Assembly: GCF_010993775.1 (NCBI RefSeq)
Contig: NZ_WOTO01000005.1
Coordinates: forward strand, 124,001 to 188,000
Length of the DNA stretch: 64,000 nucleotides
Reading direction: 5' to 3'
DNA from: Fodinicola feengrottensis
GTDB taxonomy: Bacteria; Actinomycetota; Actinomycetes; Mycobacteriales; HKI-0501
Position numbers and translations under genes: made by a program. Below, in pieces: positions 1 through 10,017 of the stretch. The notes beneath the pieces were generated by a model that searched no databases, was not told the DNA's origin, and was given only the letters and a program-made list of their open reading frames with translations. The stretch's first letter is position 1. Each line of letters starts with the position of its first letter.

Positions 1-100
1 AAGCAGCGTGGAGCTGGCGGTCCCGGCGGTTCGGGTCGGGGAGTGGGTCGAGCTGGTCGGGGCGGGACGCGGACAGCTGGTTCATGACGTCGTTCTTCAT
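1..100 (-). CDS. Start of sigma-factor partner protein (partial)
   Basis: Only the first 33 codons lie in the window; the gene runs off the left edge. Its ATG overlaps the stop of the upstream sigma-factor gene in an ATGA arrangement, so the two are translationally coupled. The visible N-terminus (MKNDVMNQLSASRPDQLDPL) is polar and resembles the start of the CU044_5270-type proteins that commonly follow ECF sigma genes in actinobacteria and may act as membrane-bound partners. That match rests on a short motif and on position only. Confidence 0.45.
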   Translation of the reverse strand, partial: MKNDVMNQLSASRPDQLDPLPDPNRRDRQLHAA

Positions 101-645
101 CGGGCTATCTCCTTGGCGAAAGCAGGTATCAGGGCTGGTGCGGGCTCCGCGGCGGAGTCGGCGAGTGCCGTCTCCAGGCGGCGGCGCGCGCGGTGCAGCC
201 GTACGAAGTAGGTGGGTTGACTGCAGCCGACGACCTTGGCCGCGTCCCGCGAGCTGAGGCCGTGCCACGCGACCAGGGTGAGCAGCTCACGGTCCGCCTC
301 CGGCAGCGACGCGAGGGCCCGCAGTACGGCAGCCCGCTCGGTGACGCCGTCCGCGATATCGTTCGCGGGATGCTCGACCGCCGCCCAGGTCACCATCTCG
401 GCCTGCAGCGACTCGTCCCGCGCGGTGGCCCGGAACTGCTGCCGGACCACGTTGCGGGCGACGCCCAGCAACCACGGCAGTGTCGGTTCGGGTATGTCGT
501 CAAGTCGCCGCCAGGCGACCATGAAGGTGTCGTTGACCGCTTCGTCCGCGAGTTGACGGCCGGCGCGACTCACTACGTACGCGTGCACATTCGGATGCCA
601 CGTGTCGTAAAGCGCGGTGAAGCGTTCGATTCTGGAAGGATCCAT
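97..645 (-). CDS. ECF-family RNA polymerase sigma factor
   Basis: The 182-residue protein has the sigma-70 region 2 core (ALYDTWHPNVHAYV through ADEAVNDTFMVAWRRL, then WLLGVARNVVRQQ) and a C-terminal region 4 helix-turn-helix (LPEADRELLTLVAWHGLSSR, then AAKVVGCSQPTYFVRLHRAR). It should direct RNA polymerase to a small set of promoters. I chose the internal ATG that gives MDPSRIERF because a GGGGAAGAG ribosome-binding site precedes it; an in-frame ATG 16 codons upstream is less likely. It is coupled to the next gene, which is probably its regulator. The inducing signal is unknown. Confidence 0.9.
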   Translation of the reverse strand: MDPSRIERFTALYDTWHPNVHAYVVSRAGRQLADEAVNDTFMVAWRRLDDIPEPTLPWLLGVARNVVRQQFRATARDESLQAEMVTWAAVEHPANDIADGVTERAAVLRALASLPEADRELLTLVAWHGLSSRDAAKVVGCSQPTYFVRLHRARRRLETALADSAAEPAPALIPAFAKEIAR

Positions 646-714
646 ACGCTCTTCCCCGGCTCCTTTGCCCTTGACTGTGTTGTCACTGGGCAATGGCGGC
701 GAGCCCGGCGGTTC

Positions 715-1564
715 TTACGCCCTATTCAAAATCACGGTGGCAAGTACGGGGAAGTGGTGGTCGGATGCTTCCCGGCCAGGTTCGTAGCGGAGCGTACGAG
801 TGGAGATCGTCGGCCGCGGCCGGCAGCCGTTCTCGTTCAGGTGCCCGACGTAGTCCAGGACGTTGCTGTAGTGCCGGTAGCGGCGCCCGGTCAGCGGGTT
901 CGCGGTGCCGTCGAAGGTGGCCGCGTGGATGGGTCCGTCCGGCTGGATCCGGCCGCCGACCACGGCGTTCGCGTCCACATGATCGGTGCCCACTGGCCCC
1001 GGCCGGCCGTGCTGGTCGGCTGCGAAGTATTCGATGTTCAGGTCGCCGGCGAGCAGCATGGGGACCGTCTTGGGCGCGGTCTGGGACACGAAGCGGCGCG
1101 CAGCTCGGCCAGCTGCGCCATCCGGACGGCGTGCCGGTTGCCGCGCTCGTCGGCCTGCAGGTGGGTGGCCGCCAGCCAGAGCGGCCCGGCCGGCGCGTCC
1201 AGTGACACCAGTGCGACGCCCTTGTTCGACAGGGCGTCGGTGGTGGCCGGTTGGTACGAGCGAAACGTGTGATGGTGGCGGTCCAGGATCGGGAACCGGG
1301 GGACAGCACGCGTACGCCGCCACCGACCAGCCGGCTGACCGTGCCGCGCCGGCCCGATCCGGTCCGGCCAACCTGCGGGGTGACGTGGTAGCCGGCCGCC
1401 CGTAGCCTCGCCACCAGCGCGCCGGCCGGCCGGTTGAAGGCCTCGTTGAGCACGACGACATCCGGATCGGCCCGCTCGACGACTTCGGCGGCCAGCTCGG
1501 CACGCCGGCGCGAGCCGGTGACCGGCAGCTGCAGAACGTTGAAGACGAGCAGGCTGATCGCCAT
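715..1564 (-). CDS. Endonuclease/exonuclease/phosphatase-family protein (frameshifted)
   Basis: Translated in three successive frames, this reads as one protein of about 280 residues with the EEP fold: an N-terminal VFNVLQLP strand and DVVVLNEAF metal-site glutamate, a central LAATHLQADERGNRHA segment, then LLAGDLNIEYF (catalytic GDxN) and SDHHFPVLATV (catalytic SDHxP). The fold is shared by sphingomyelinase-C-like, phosphoinositide phosphatase-like and DNase-like enzymes, so the substrate is open. The frame must change near 1300 in a C-run and again near 1095. No signal peptide is obvious. It is transcribed towards the sigma-factor gene. Confidence 0.75.
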
Positions 1565-1625
1565 CTAGGCAGGGTGCTGGCCGGGTGACATCTTTGTCAA
1601 GTGTCTTGGACGTACGTACAAACCG

Positions 1626-2240
1626 TTACCGTGCGCCGGTGGGCTGGCGCTGCCGGGCCGAGGCCACCAGATAGTCGGTGAACTGGTCCAGCACCTGCCG
1701 GGCGCTGTCGCCGTCCCGGTCGACCACCCAGCTGAGGGTGGCGCCGTCGATGATCGTGTACGTGTAGCGGGCCAGCAGCGGCAGGTCCACGGTCCATTCC
1801 ACGCCGGCCGCCGCCGCGACCGCCTCCAGGAACCCCGTGGCGGCCCGGAAGTAGTTCGCGTACTGCCGGCGGGTCAGCTCGATCAGCTCCGGCCGGCGCA
1901 GCGCGTACTGGGTCAGCTCGTACGTCAGCTGGTGGACGCCGGGGTTGGCCTCCACCTCCTCCCAGTACGCGCCGACGCTGGCCCGCAGCGTCTCGCGCAG
2001 GTCGGAGTGCGGTCGTACGACGCCGATCACGGCGTGCACGTTCCGCTCGTTGATCGTGTCGATGACTTGCAGCAACAGCTCTTCCTTGGAACGGAAGCAG
2101 TAGTGGAAGAAGCCCAGCTGCATGCCGGCCTCGGTCACGATGGCCCGAGTGGTCGCCTTGGCGACGCCATCTCGGGCCATCACCCGGATCGCCGCCTCGA
2201 TCAGTTCGTGGCGGCGCTCCTGGGCGGACACCCTTGCCAT
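1626..2240 (-). CDS. TetR-family transcriptional regulator
   Basis: The 204-residue protein has an N-terminal TetR DNA-binding domain at residues 10-55 (RRHELIEAAIRVMARDG, then TTRAIVTEAGMQLGFFHYCF) followed by a helical ligand-binding domain (YWEEVEANPGVHQLTYELTQ). The FHYCFRSKEELL motif is typical of helix 3-4 of the family. It ends shortly before the nuclease-like gene and starts about 75 bases from the LysE-type exporter gene on the same strand, so it may control that gene. The ligand cannot be read from the sequence. Confidence 0.88.
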   Translation of the reverse strand: MARVSAQERRHELIEAAIRVMARDGVAKATTRAIVTEAGMQLGFFHYCFRSKEELLLQVIDTINERNVHAVIGVVRPHSDLRETLRASVGAYWEEVEANPGVHQLTYELTQYALRRPELIELTRRQYANYFRAATGFLEAVAAAAGVEWTVDLPLLARYTYTIIDGATLSWVVDRDGDSARQVLDQFTDYLVASARQRQPTGAR

Positions 2241-2316
2241 ACTCGTCGTATCCCTACTCCAGCACGATTCTTGTCGTTGACAGCCTGGACTTGTCGGTCC
2301 GTACAGGTCAAACCGG

Positions 2317-2938
2317 TCAGGACAGTACGGTGTTCACGGCCAGCGCGACGATCACTGCGCTGGAGACGTACGCGCTGATCAGCCGGCCTTTCGCGGTGGT
2401 CAGCAGGCGGCCGAGCAACGCCCCGCCGCCGGCCAGGGTGAGCTGCCAGCTGGCCGACGCGACGAACGCGGCGACCGCGAAGGCGAGCTCTTCGGGCAGT
2501 GTCAGCGCGCCGGACCTGCGGCCGATCACCAGCGCCGCGAAGTAGAGCACCGTGGTCGGGTTGAGCAGGGTCAGGCCCAGGACGACCGCGTACGCCCGAA
2601 AAGGCGTGCTCACCATGGCACCCGGTGGCGCTTCGGTCTGGTCGCGGAAATGCCTGGTCGCGGCCCATGTCGTACGGACGGCGAGGCCGATCAGTACGAC
2701 CACCGAGACCCACCGCAGCGGTGCCGCGATTGGGGCGATGACGCCGGCCAGCGCGGCGCCGCCGAGGGTCGCGATCAGGGCGTACCCGCCGTCCGCGGTG
2801 GCTACCCCGAGACCGGCGGCGGCGCCGACCCGGAGCGAGACGCGCGCGCTGAGGGTGACAAGCAGAGTGCGATGGCGCGCCGATCGGGATGGCGACGGCA
2901 TAGCCGGCCACCAACCCCGCGACGATCGCCGCGATCAC
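2317..2938 (-). CDS. LysE/RhtB-family amino-acid exporter (frameshifted)
   Basis: This is an integral membrane protein of about 205 residues with the LysE-family layout. An N-terminal helix (AAIVAGLVAGYAVAIPIG) carries the typical PIG motif, then come GAAAGLGVATADGGYALIAT, a conserved LTLLNPTTVLYFAALV helix and C-terminal hydrophobic helices. LysE-type proteins export amino acids or small metabolites. The N-terminal 18 residues lie in a different frame from the rest, so one base is gained or lost near 2880-2890. A GTG at 2938 gives the full family length. The TetR gene immediately downstream is a plausible regulator. Confidence 0.72.
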
Positions 2939-3130
2939 GGTCGGTGGCGGGGGACGTGACCGGCACCGGAGCAGCGCTGCTGTCGCGTCGTACGAGTGGT
3001 CGTACGAACGCGGATCTGCATCGACAGCTCGGAAATGGTCACCGACGAAGTGTGATTGGTGCCGTTCGGACCGGGCAACCGGATTTCTTCGGGCGAAAAA
3101 CCTCTGAGACCGAGGGATAGGGTGGGACAC

Positions 3131-3808
3131 ATGCTGAAACTCATCGGCGCCGGGTTCGGCCGGACCGGCACCCTCTCCCTGAAGACCGCGCTGGAGCAGA
3201 TCGGTTTCGGGCCGTGCTATCACATGGCCGAGCTGATCGACAATCCCGAGCGGATGGCGCACTGGACGCCGATCATCGAAGGCAAAAAGCCTGACTGGGA
3301 GCACATTTTCGCTGGATATCCGGCAACCGTGGACTGGCCGGCGGCCGCGTACTGGCGCGAGCTGGTGGCCGCCTATCCGGACGCGAAGGTGCTGCTCTCG
3401 GTCCGCGACCCGCAGAAGTGGTACGACAGCGTCGACAACACCATCTACTACGTCTACAAGCTGATGCGGGATCCGAGCCAGTTGCCGCCGGCCATGCAGG
3501 AGCGGTTCGCGAGCCAGTCGCCCGGCGAGCGCATGCGGCTGCTCCAGGAGCTGATCTGGGACGGCACCTTCCAGGGGCGCTTCGAGGACCGCGACTTCGC
3601 CGTCTCGGTCTTCGAAAAGCACAACCAGCAGGTGATCGACGCGGTGCCCGCGGACCGGCTACTGGTCTACCAGGTGGGGCAGGGATGGGGCCCGCTGTGC
3701 GACTTCCTCGGCGTACCGGTGCCCGATGGTGACTTCCCACGGGTCAACGAGGGCACCGAGTTCCGGGCCCGGATCACCGAGGGGCTGACGCCGGCCGATC
3801 CGCACTGA
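3131..3808 (+). CDS. P-loop sulfotransferase-family protein
   Basis: The 225-residue protein begins LKLIGAGFGRTGTLSLKTAL, which holds the P-loop-like 5'-PSB motif (GFGRTGTLSL) for the PAPS phosphosulfate donor. It continues with the family pattern FGPCYHMAELIDNPERMAHW and VLLSVRDPQKWYDS, the 3'-phosphate-binding RDPxxWY motif. Members are often annotated loosely as sulfotransferases, and the acceptor is unknown. I chose the ATG preceded by the GATAGGGTGGG stretch; upstream in-frame codons lack family similarity. The frame is intact. Confidence 0.82.
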   Translation: MLKLIGAGFGRTGTLSLKTALEQIGFGPCYHMAELIDNPERMAHWTPIIEGKKPDWEHIFAGYPATVDWPAAAYWRELVAAYPDAKVLLSVRDPQKWYDSVDNTIYYVYKLMRDPSQLPPAMQERFASQSPGERMRLLQELIWDGTFQGRFEDRDFAVSVFEKHNQQVIDAVPADRLLVYQVGQGWGPLCDFLGVPVPDGDFPRVNEGTEFRARITEGLTPADPH

Positions 3809-4261
3809 CCTGTAGCGGTCAGATCACTGGCTGAAACCGGTCAGATTCTTGTACGGGCGACCGGGTGGCGGTTCTGTGTGTTTCTGTAACGTATAGCGTC
3901 TTGCCCAAAATTTTGGGCATTAGCGTATTTAGTCCGTTTTTCTCGAGGAGGTTCGTAAATCGGGTCGCGATCGACGGCCGGCGGCAAATAAAAAACGTAG
4001 ATCCTATACGGTTTGTCGGGCCGTAGGGGGGTGTGCCCGACATCACCCCGATCCATGGCTTTACCGGGGCTTTTACCACTTGCGACGGTCCGCGGGACAC
4101 CGGCTTGACCGGTCACGCGGGTCTTCGTCGCTTCTTACCCATCATGAGCCGGTTGGGCGCCAACTATTGACATCGCGCCTTCCCAGGGCCAAGGCTACCT
4201 CTCAGCGCGGGATTGAAACGATTTACGAACGCGTGCCCGCAAACGCTGGAGGAGACTGCCG
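3809..4261 (+). other. Intergenic region upstream of the rhamnose genes
   Basis: About 450 bases without a convincing gene. The stretch 3890-4020 is markedly richer in A and T than the flanks. Minus-strand reading frames here have no recognisable similarity. The right end is probably the promoter and operator region of the rhamnose operon. Confidence 0.5.
4167..4224 (+). promoter_or_regulatory. Candidate promoter and LacI-like operator for the rhamnose operon
   Basis: A TTGACA at 4167-4172 could serve as a -35 element. Downstream, TTGAAACGATTT at 4213-4224 resembles one half of the TGAAACG-centred operators bound by LacI-type sugar regulators, with an imperfect second half. A GGAGGA ribosome-binding site and the ATG follow within 40 bases. 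This is inference from motif and position; no regulator gene lies next to it. Confidence 0.28.
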
Positions 4262-5442
4262 ATGACCGAGCTCGACCCGGCCCGCCGCTCTGCGGTGGCG
4301 ACGGCGCTGCGTAGTCAGCGGATCGAGACTCCCTCGTGGGCGTACGGTAATTCTGGCACCCGGTTCAGGTCTTCGCGCAGGAGGGCGTGCCGCGCACGCC
4401 GTACGAGAAGATCGACGACGCGGCCATGGTGCACGCGCTGACCGGGGTGGCGCCCAGTGTTGCCATCCATATCCCCTGGGATAAAGCGGACAATTATTCC
4501 GAATTAGCGCAATATGCTGTGGATAAAGGCATCCGCATTGGCGCGATCAATCCGAATGTCTTCCAGGAAGACGATTATCGGCTCGGCAGTGTCTGCAACC
4601 CGAATCCCGGCATCCGTCGCAAGGCCACCGACCACCTGCTGGAATGCGTCGAGATCGGCGTCGCGACCGGCTCCACGCTGCTGTCGCTGTGGTTTGCCGA
4701 TGGCACCAACTACGCCGGCCAGGACGACATCTCGGCCCGCCAGGAGCGGCTGCACGAGGCGCTGGCGCAGGCGTACGCGCGAATGCCCGACGGCATGCGA
4801 ATGCTGCTGGAGTACAAGTTCTTCGAGCCGCACTTCTACACGATGGACGTTCCGGACTGGGGAACGTCGTTCGCGCACTGCGTACGGCTGGGCGAGAAAG
4901 CCCAGGTGCTGGTGGACACCGGGCATCACGCGCCGGGCACCAATATCGAGTTCCTGGTGGCGATCCTGCTCGGTCAGGGCAAGCTCGGCGGCTTCCATTT
5001 CAACAGCCGGAACTATGCCGACGACGACCTGATGGTCGGCGCGGCGGACCCGTTCCAGCTGTTCAGGATCATGAACGAGATCGTCGGGACGGATTCGCTG
5101 CGTCCCGAGGCCGGCGTCGCTTTCATGTTGGACCAGTGTCACAACCTGGAGCCCAAGATTCCGGCGATGATCCGGTCCGTGCTCAATGTGCAGGAATCGA
5201 CGGCGAAAGCTCTATTGGTCGACCGAGAAGCGTTGACTCACGCCCAAGGTTCTGGTGATGTGCTTGGTGCACACGCCGTACTGATGGATGCGTTCTCGAC
5301 CGACGTTCGCCCGTTGCTTGCCGACGTACGGCAGGAAATGGGGGTCGACCCGGATCCGATCGCGGCGTATCACCGGTCCGGCTACCAGAAGCGGATCGAG
5401 GCGGAGCGAGCCGGTGGCTCGGCTATGGGCTGGGGCGCATAG
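4262..5442 (+). CDS. rhaI: L-rhamnose isomerase, RhaI type (frameshifted)
   Basis: The protein of about 393 residues converts L-rhamnose to L-rhamnulose in the cytoplasm. It matches the RhaI-type isomerase seen in pseudomonads and actinobacteria: [26 protein letters not shown], the metal-site [42 protein letters not shown] and a [14 protein letters not shown] segment. The first 36 codons ([20 protein letters not shown] onward) are in another frame. The expected family reading GTRFKVFAQEG is restored by one extra A in the TTCAGG at about 4365-4370, so one base is missing there. It sits directly upstream of the next enzyme of the pathway. Confidence 0.9.
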
Positions 5443-5532
5443 CGGTTCAGGCGGTTGTTCGGAGGTAGGCCAACGGCGGCCGCTAGACACCAAATCAATT
5501 TGAGAAAGTCTGCCCGGAACAGAAAGCGAGAC

Positions 5533-7599
5533 ATGCGTACGCATCCACAGGTCGCCGAGTTGCTGGCTCGCAGCCACCGGCTAGGCGCCGACCCGCGCAA
5601 CACCAACTTCGCCGGTGGCAACACGTCGGCGAAGGCGAGCGCGGTCGACCCGGTCACCGGCGGCTCGGTGGACCTGATGTGGGTGAAGGGTTCCGGCGGT
5701 GACCTGGGCACTCTCACCGAACCGGGCCTCGCGGTCCTGCGGCTGGATCGGCTGCACGCGCTGGTCGGCGGTTATCCGGGCGTCGCGCGCGAGGACGAGA
5801 TGGTCGCCGCTTTCGACTTCTGCCTGCACGGAAAGGGCGGTGCCGCGCCCTCGATCGACACCGCGATGCACGGCCTGGTCGACGCCGCACATGTAGACCA
5901 CTTGCACCCCGACGCCGGCATCGCGCTGGCCACCGCGGCCGATGGCGAGCAGTTGGTGGCCGACTGTTTTGGCGACCGAGTGGTCTGGGTGCCGTGGCGG
6001 CGGCCGGGGTTCCAGCTGGGCCTGGACATCGCCGCGATCAAGCGCGACAACCCGCAGGCCGTCGGCGTGGTGCTGGGCGGCCACGGGATCACCGCCTGGG
6101 GCGATGACTCGGCCAGCTGCGAACAGCACTCGCTGGAGATTATCCGGGTGGCCACCGACTATCTTGCGACCAAGGGCCGCGCCGAGCCTTTCGGCCCGAT
6201 GCTGGCTGGGCGAGAGCCGCTGCGCGCCGCTGCCCGCCGCGAGCGGGCCGCCGCGTTGGCGCCCTTGCTGCGCGGGATCGCCTCCACCGATCACCGTCAG
6301 GTCGGCCACTTCACCGACGCCGACGTGGTGCTGGATTTCGTGGCCAGGGAACGGATGCAGGAGTGGCCGCGCTGGGTACGTCCTGCCCGGATCACTTCCT
6401 GCGCACCAAAGTCCGCCCGTTGGTGCTGGATGTGCCGGCCAACGCGCCGCTCGCGCAGGTGTCCGACCGACTGGCTGAGCTGCACGCCGCATACCGCGAC
6501 GACTATCGCGCCTATTACCAGAAGTACGCCGACGCCGAGTCGCCCGCGATGCGCGGCGCGGACCCGGCGATCGTGCTCGTACCCGGCGTGGGGATGTTCT
6601 CTTTCGGCGCCGACAAACAGACCGCCCGAGTGGCCGGCGAGTTCTACGTCAACGCCATCAATGTCATGCGTGGCGCCGAAGCGGTGTCCTCGTACCATCC
6701 GATCGACGAGTCGGAGAAGTTCCGGATCGAGTACTGGGCGTTGGAGGAGGCCAAACTCGCTCGCCGGCCGGCGCCCAAGCCGCTGGCCGGGCGGGTCGCG
6801 CTGGTGACGGGCGGGGCTTCCGGGATTGGCCGCGCGACCGCGTCCCGGCTGGCCGCCGAGGGCGCATGTGTGGTGGTCGCGGACCGCGACGCGGACCGCG
6901 CCCACGAGGTGGCCACCCAGCTCGACACGGAACGAAAAGCGTTGCGGCCGGCCGATGTGGCGGTCGCGGCGGCCGCGGACATCTCGTCTGCGGCGGCGGT
7001 TGCCGAGATGTTCGCGGTGGCGAACCTGGCTTTTGGTGGGGTTGACCTGATCGTCAACAACGCCGGACTGTCGATTTCCAAGCCGTTGTTGGAAACGACG
7101 GACGAGGACTGGGACATCCAACACTCGGTGATGGCCCGCGGGTCGTTCCTGGTCCCGGTCCCCCGGGCCGCGGGGGGGGTGATGGTGGCGCAGGGCTTTG
7201 GCGGCGACATCATTTACATCTCCAGCAAGAACGGGGTCTTTGCCGGGCCTAACAACGTCGCGTACGGTGCGGCGAAGGCCGACCAGGCGCATCAGGTGCG
7301 GCTGCTGGCAGCCGAGCTTGGCGCGTACGGCATCAGAGTCAACGGCGTGAACCCGGACGGGGTGGTCGGGGGGTTCGGGGATCTTCGCCGGGGGGTGGGG
7401 AGCGCAGCGGGCCGCGGTTTACGGGGTTCCTGAGGAAAAACTCGGGGAGTTCTACGCCCAGCGCACGCTCCTGAAAAGAGAGGTACTGCCGGAGACGGTC
7501 GCCGCCGCGGTGGCGGTCCTGGCCGGCAACGAACTGTCACACACCACCGGGTTGCACATACCTGTCGACGCCGGAGTCGCAGCCGCATTCCTGCGGTAG
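5533..7599 (+). CDS. rhaEW: Bifunctional rhamnulose-1-phosphate aldolase / short-chain dehydrogenase (frameshifted)
   Basis: The reconstructed protein of about 689 residues has an N-terminal class II aldolase domain (NTNFAGGNTSAK, WVKGSGGDLGTL, VDHLHPDAGIAL, VLGGHGITAWG) that should cleave L-rhamnulose-1-phosphate to dihydroxyacetone phosphate and L-lactaldehyde. The C-terminal short-chain dehydrogenase domain (VALVTGGASGIGRATASRLA, NNAGLSIS, YGAAKADQAHQVRL) should oxidise lactaldehyde. The frame changes near 6370 and near 7370 in a G-rich stretch; after it the tail EKLGEFYAQRTLLKREVLPE ends at TAG 7597-7599. An internal G8 run at about 7173-7180 also looks suspect. It forms an operon with the isomerase; no kinase or transporter for rhamnose is in the window. 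Confidence 0.88.
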
Positions 7600-7638
7600 G
7601 GCCCGACAGGTGATCTCCAACGGCGTTAGGAGGCCGAT

Positions 7639-7872
7639 GTGAGCGTTATGACCGAAGATGCAGCGGTGTTGCGGAGCTTCGAGCCGCTCACCGAAGACGA
7701 CGTGGTGCTGCTGCGGCTGCTTGCCGACGGCCTGCCACTGGAGTCCGTCGCCCGCCGGCTGCAGTTGTCGGCCCGTACGGTCCGCCGCCGGACCAGGGCC
7801 ATCTGCGACCACCTGGGCGTACGCGCACCAGTGCAGGCCATCGTGTGGGCGGCCCGCAGGGGTCTGCTTTAG
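7639..7872 (+). CDS. Stand-alone LuxR-type helix-turn-helix protein
   Basis: The 77-residue protein is almost entirely one LuxR/GerE-like HTH domain: [20 protein letters not shown] then [20 protein letters not shown] and [20 protein letters not shown]. There is no receiver or sensor domain. A strong TAGGAGG at 7627-7633 sets the GTG start at 7639. It follows the rhamnose operon by 39 bases but need not belong to it. It could be a small DNA-binding regulator or a leftover of a larger one; target unknown. Confidence 0.7.
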   Translation: MSVMTEDAAVLRSFEPLTEDDVVLLRLLADGLPLESVARRLQLSARTVRRRTRAICDHLGVRAPVQAIVWAARRGLL

Positions 7873-7949
7873 AGAGAACGGCTGCCCGGGTGTAACGCTC
7901 AACGGGTTTCTGGGCGTGGATCAATCCACGAGCGTTACATTCGGCTCTG

Positions 7950-8185
7950 TCACACCTTTCCCCGCGGCCGCGAATGCGGGCGACGACCGCTTCAATTCCG
8001 CACTTGTCGATGGTCCTGAGGCCCTTGACGCTGACCCGCAACGTCACGTAGCGGTTCTGGCTGGGCAACCAGAACCGGCGGCGCTGCAGGTTAGGGTTCC
8101 AGCGGCGTGAGGTGCGGTGGTGCGAATGGGACACGGTCTTGCCGAAACCTGGTTGTCGACCGGTCACCTGGCATTTCGCGGACAA
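7950..8185 (-). CDS. rpmB: Ribosomal protein L28, zinc-independent paralogue
   Basis: A 78-residue large-subunit ribosomal protein. It reads [20 protein letters not shown], then [40 protein letters not shown] and [12 protein letters not shown], which is L28. It lacks the two CxxC pairs of the zinc-binding form and looks like the alternative L28 that actinobacteria make under zinc limitation. The start is TTG at 8185 behind a GGAAGGAAA site. In the sequence as given, the frame runs past the expected stop. Adding one base to the AAAGGTGTGA at about 7950-7960 gives the usual ending RGERV-stop, so one base is probably missing. The gene diverges from an MRF-like gene across a Zur-type palindrome. 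Confidence 0.86.
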
Positions 8186-8235
8186 CGGCGTTTCCTTCCT
8201 GGCATTGTTGGCGTAGTCTGCACTCCAGTCCATAA

Positions 8236-8250
8236 TGAAAATGGTTTTCA
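8236..8250. promoter_or_regulatory. Zur-type operator
   Basis: TGAAAATGGTTTTCA at 8236-8250 is a near-perfect palindrome (one central base breaks symmetry) matching the actinobacterial Zur box TGAAAATGATTTTCA. It lies between the divergent zinc-independent L28 gene (start 8185) and the COG0523/MRF-like gene (start 8290), positioned to repress both when zinc is plentiful. Both neighbours belong to families known to be Zur-regulated, which supports the call. Confidence 0.82.
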
Positions 8251-8289
8251 TGTCAAGTAAGGCGTGGGACCGGTGGGATGGAGTGCTGC

Positions 8290-9482
8290 ATGTCGACGGC
8301 TTGGGTGAGTGGTCCTGATGAGCGGCGGGACGCCGAGGTGACGGCCGGCAGGCGACCCCGGGTGACGGTGCTGTCCGGGTTCAGCCCACGGGCGACGACC
8401 GCGGCGACCGAGGTGTTGCTGGCTGCGGACCGGGATCTGGTGGTCGTCCGGCACGACCTGTCCGCGCTGCTGGAGGGCCGGTTGCACCGGTTCGTCTGCA
8501 CCGCCGACGAGGTGCTGGAGTCCGAGTCGATCGAGCTCGTACACGGCTGCGTTTCCTGTTCGCTGCGTGAGGACGTGCTGCCCACGCTCGTACGGCTGGC
8601 GCGTACCAGGCCGGCCTCGGACCAATTGCTGGTGCTTCCCGAAGTGGTCGAGCCGGAACACATCGCCTCCGCGTGCGTCGGCTGCGTGGTGGACGGCCGG
8701 CCGGTGCTGGATTGGGTCCGGTTGGGCACCTTCGCGGCGGCCATCGACGGCGAGACGTTCCTGGCCGACCTCACTTGCGACGACGACCTCGGCGATCGCG
8801 GCCGCAAAAAACCGCCGACGACGACGATCGCGCCGTGGCCGGCGTTATCCTGCGTCAGCTGGAGTTTTCCGATGTCGTGCTGGTCGCGCCGGCGCAGACT
8901 CCGGACGTACGGCTGCCGAGCCTGGTCACCGCATTGGCGCCGTGGGCCGAACTGCGGCCCGTACAGGAAGCCGCCGCCATCCTGCACCGCCCGGACCGCG
9001 ATTTGGACCTGCCCAGCGCGGCCCTTCGTGGCCTCGAAGGACTCCCCGCTGCCGCCGACGGCACGATGGTTTTCGCGGCCCGGCGACCCTTCCACCCCGG
9101 CCGCTTCGACGCCGTGCTGCCCCGGCTGATCGAGCGTACGGTCCGCGGCCGGGGTCACCTGTGGCTCGCCAGCCAGCCGGACACGGTTGTCGCGTACGAG
9201 TCGCACGGGTGTGGGGTGAGCATGGGCGCCGCCGGGCTCTGGCTGGTGTCGGCCGAGCCCTCGGACTGGGACGACGTGTCGCCGAACCGGCGTACGGCGG
9301 CGTCATTGGGCTGGGATGACTATTTCGGGGATCGCGGGATCGAGCTGGTTTTCGTTGACCTGGATGGAGATCGTACGGATTTGCGGGGGCTGTTGACCGA
9401 GTGCTTGTTGACCGACGCGGAGTTGGCGCTGGGTGAGGACGGCTGGACCGCGTTCCCCGACCCGTTCGCCGGCTGTTTCTAG
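8290..9482 (+). CDS. mrf: COG0523/MRF-like protein of the zinc-starvation response (frameshifted)
   Basis: A protein of about 396 residues related to COG0523 (CobW-like) proteins, closest in character to mycobacterial MRF, which recruits a hibernation factor to ribosomes carrying zinc-free paralogues. Seen: [20 protein letters not shown] where the Walker A loop should be, without the GKT signature; [14 protein letters not shown], the cysteine motif with Ser at one position; [11 protein letters not shown]; and a C-terminal [20 protein letters not shown] segment. The frame changes in the A6 run at 8806-8811. I prefer the ATG at 8290 (GGAG just upstream); an ATG at 8278 is possible. Opposite a zinc-independent L28, under a Zur box. 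Confidence 0.78.
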
Positions 9483-10002
9483 AAATCGAAGCCGCCGGGG
9501 CGGGAGTTGCGGTCGGCGATCAGGCCGGCGAGGGTGGAGATCGCGATTTCGGCTGGCGTACGGGAGCCGATGTTGAGGCCGACCGGGCGGTGCACGCGGG
9601 CGATGTCGGTGGCTGGTACGGCGCGGGACTGAAGAGCCGCGACGTGCGGGCCGGGATGGCGGGGGTTGCCCATCACGCCGATCCAGCGAGCCGGGTGTTT
9701 CAGTGCGTCAGCGAGCATCTGGCCGAGTTCCTCGCGGTGGTGGTCGGTGACGACCAGGTCCGCGTCGCAGGTCAGGGTCGGTACGGCGGCGACCGCGACC
9801 AGGCCGTCGGCGGCGGCTTTGGCGCGGCGATCAGGATCTGGCTCGACCAGGACGGTCTGGTAGCCGGCGTCGGTCGCGTAGCGAACGAGGTGCGCGGCCA
9901 CCGGTGACGCGAAAACCGTGACCAGCATGCGGTCGGCGGCGAGGGTGGTCGGTGCGCCGTGGGCGACCGCGCGCACGCGGCGCCAACCTGCTCTTCAGTC
10001 AT
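9479..10002 (-). CDS. XdhC/CoxI-family protein (frameshifted at the N-terminus)
   Basis: About 174 residues containing the XdhC Rossmann domain. LVTVFASPVAAHLVRYATDA holds the nucleotide-binding loop, followed by LTCDADLVVTDHHREELGQM, WIGVMGNPRHPGPHVAALQ and HRPVGLNIGSRTPAEIAIST, a conserved signature (PVGLxIGxxTPxEIAxSI). XdhC proteins help insert sulfurated molybdenum cofactor into xanthine dehydrogenase-type enzymes; no such enzyme is in view. A start at 10002 (MTEEQVGAA) requires a one-base correction near 9965-9975; otherwise it starts at 9976. The stop overlaps the stop of the convergent MRF-like gene. Confidence 0.75.
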
Positions 10003-10017
10003 ACATACCGGCCTACC

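Noticed and set aside
193..1272. Long plus-strand reading frame (359 codons)
   Set aside because: It lies opposite the sigma-factor and nuclease-like genes, is Arg/Gly-rich and has no domain; a product of high GC content.
3819..4100. Minus-strand reading frames of about 91-93 codons in the rhamnose leader
   Set aside because: No recognisable similarity, no good ribosome-binding site, and composition unlike neighbouring genes.
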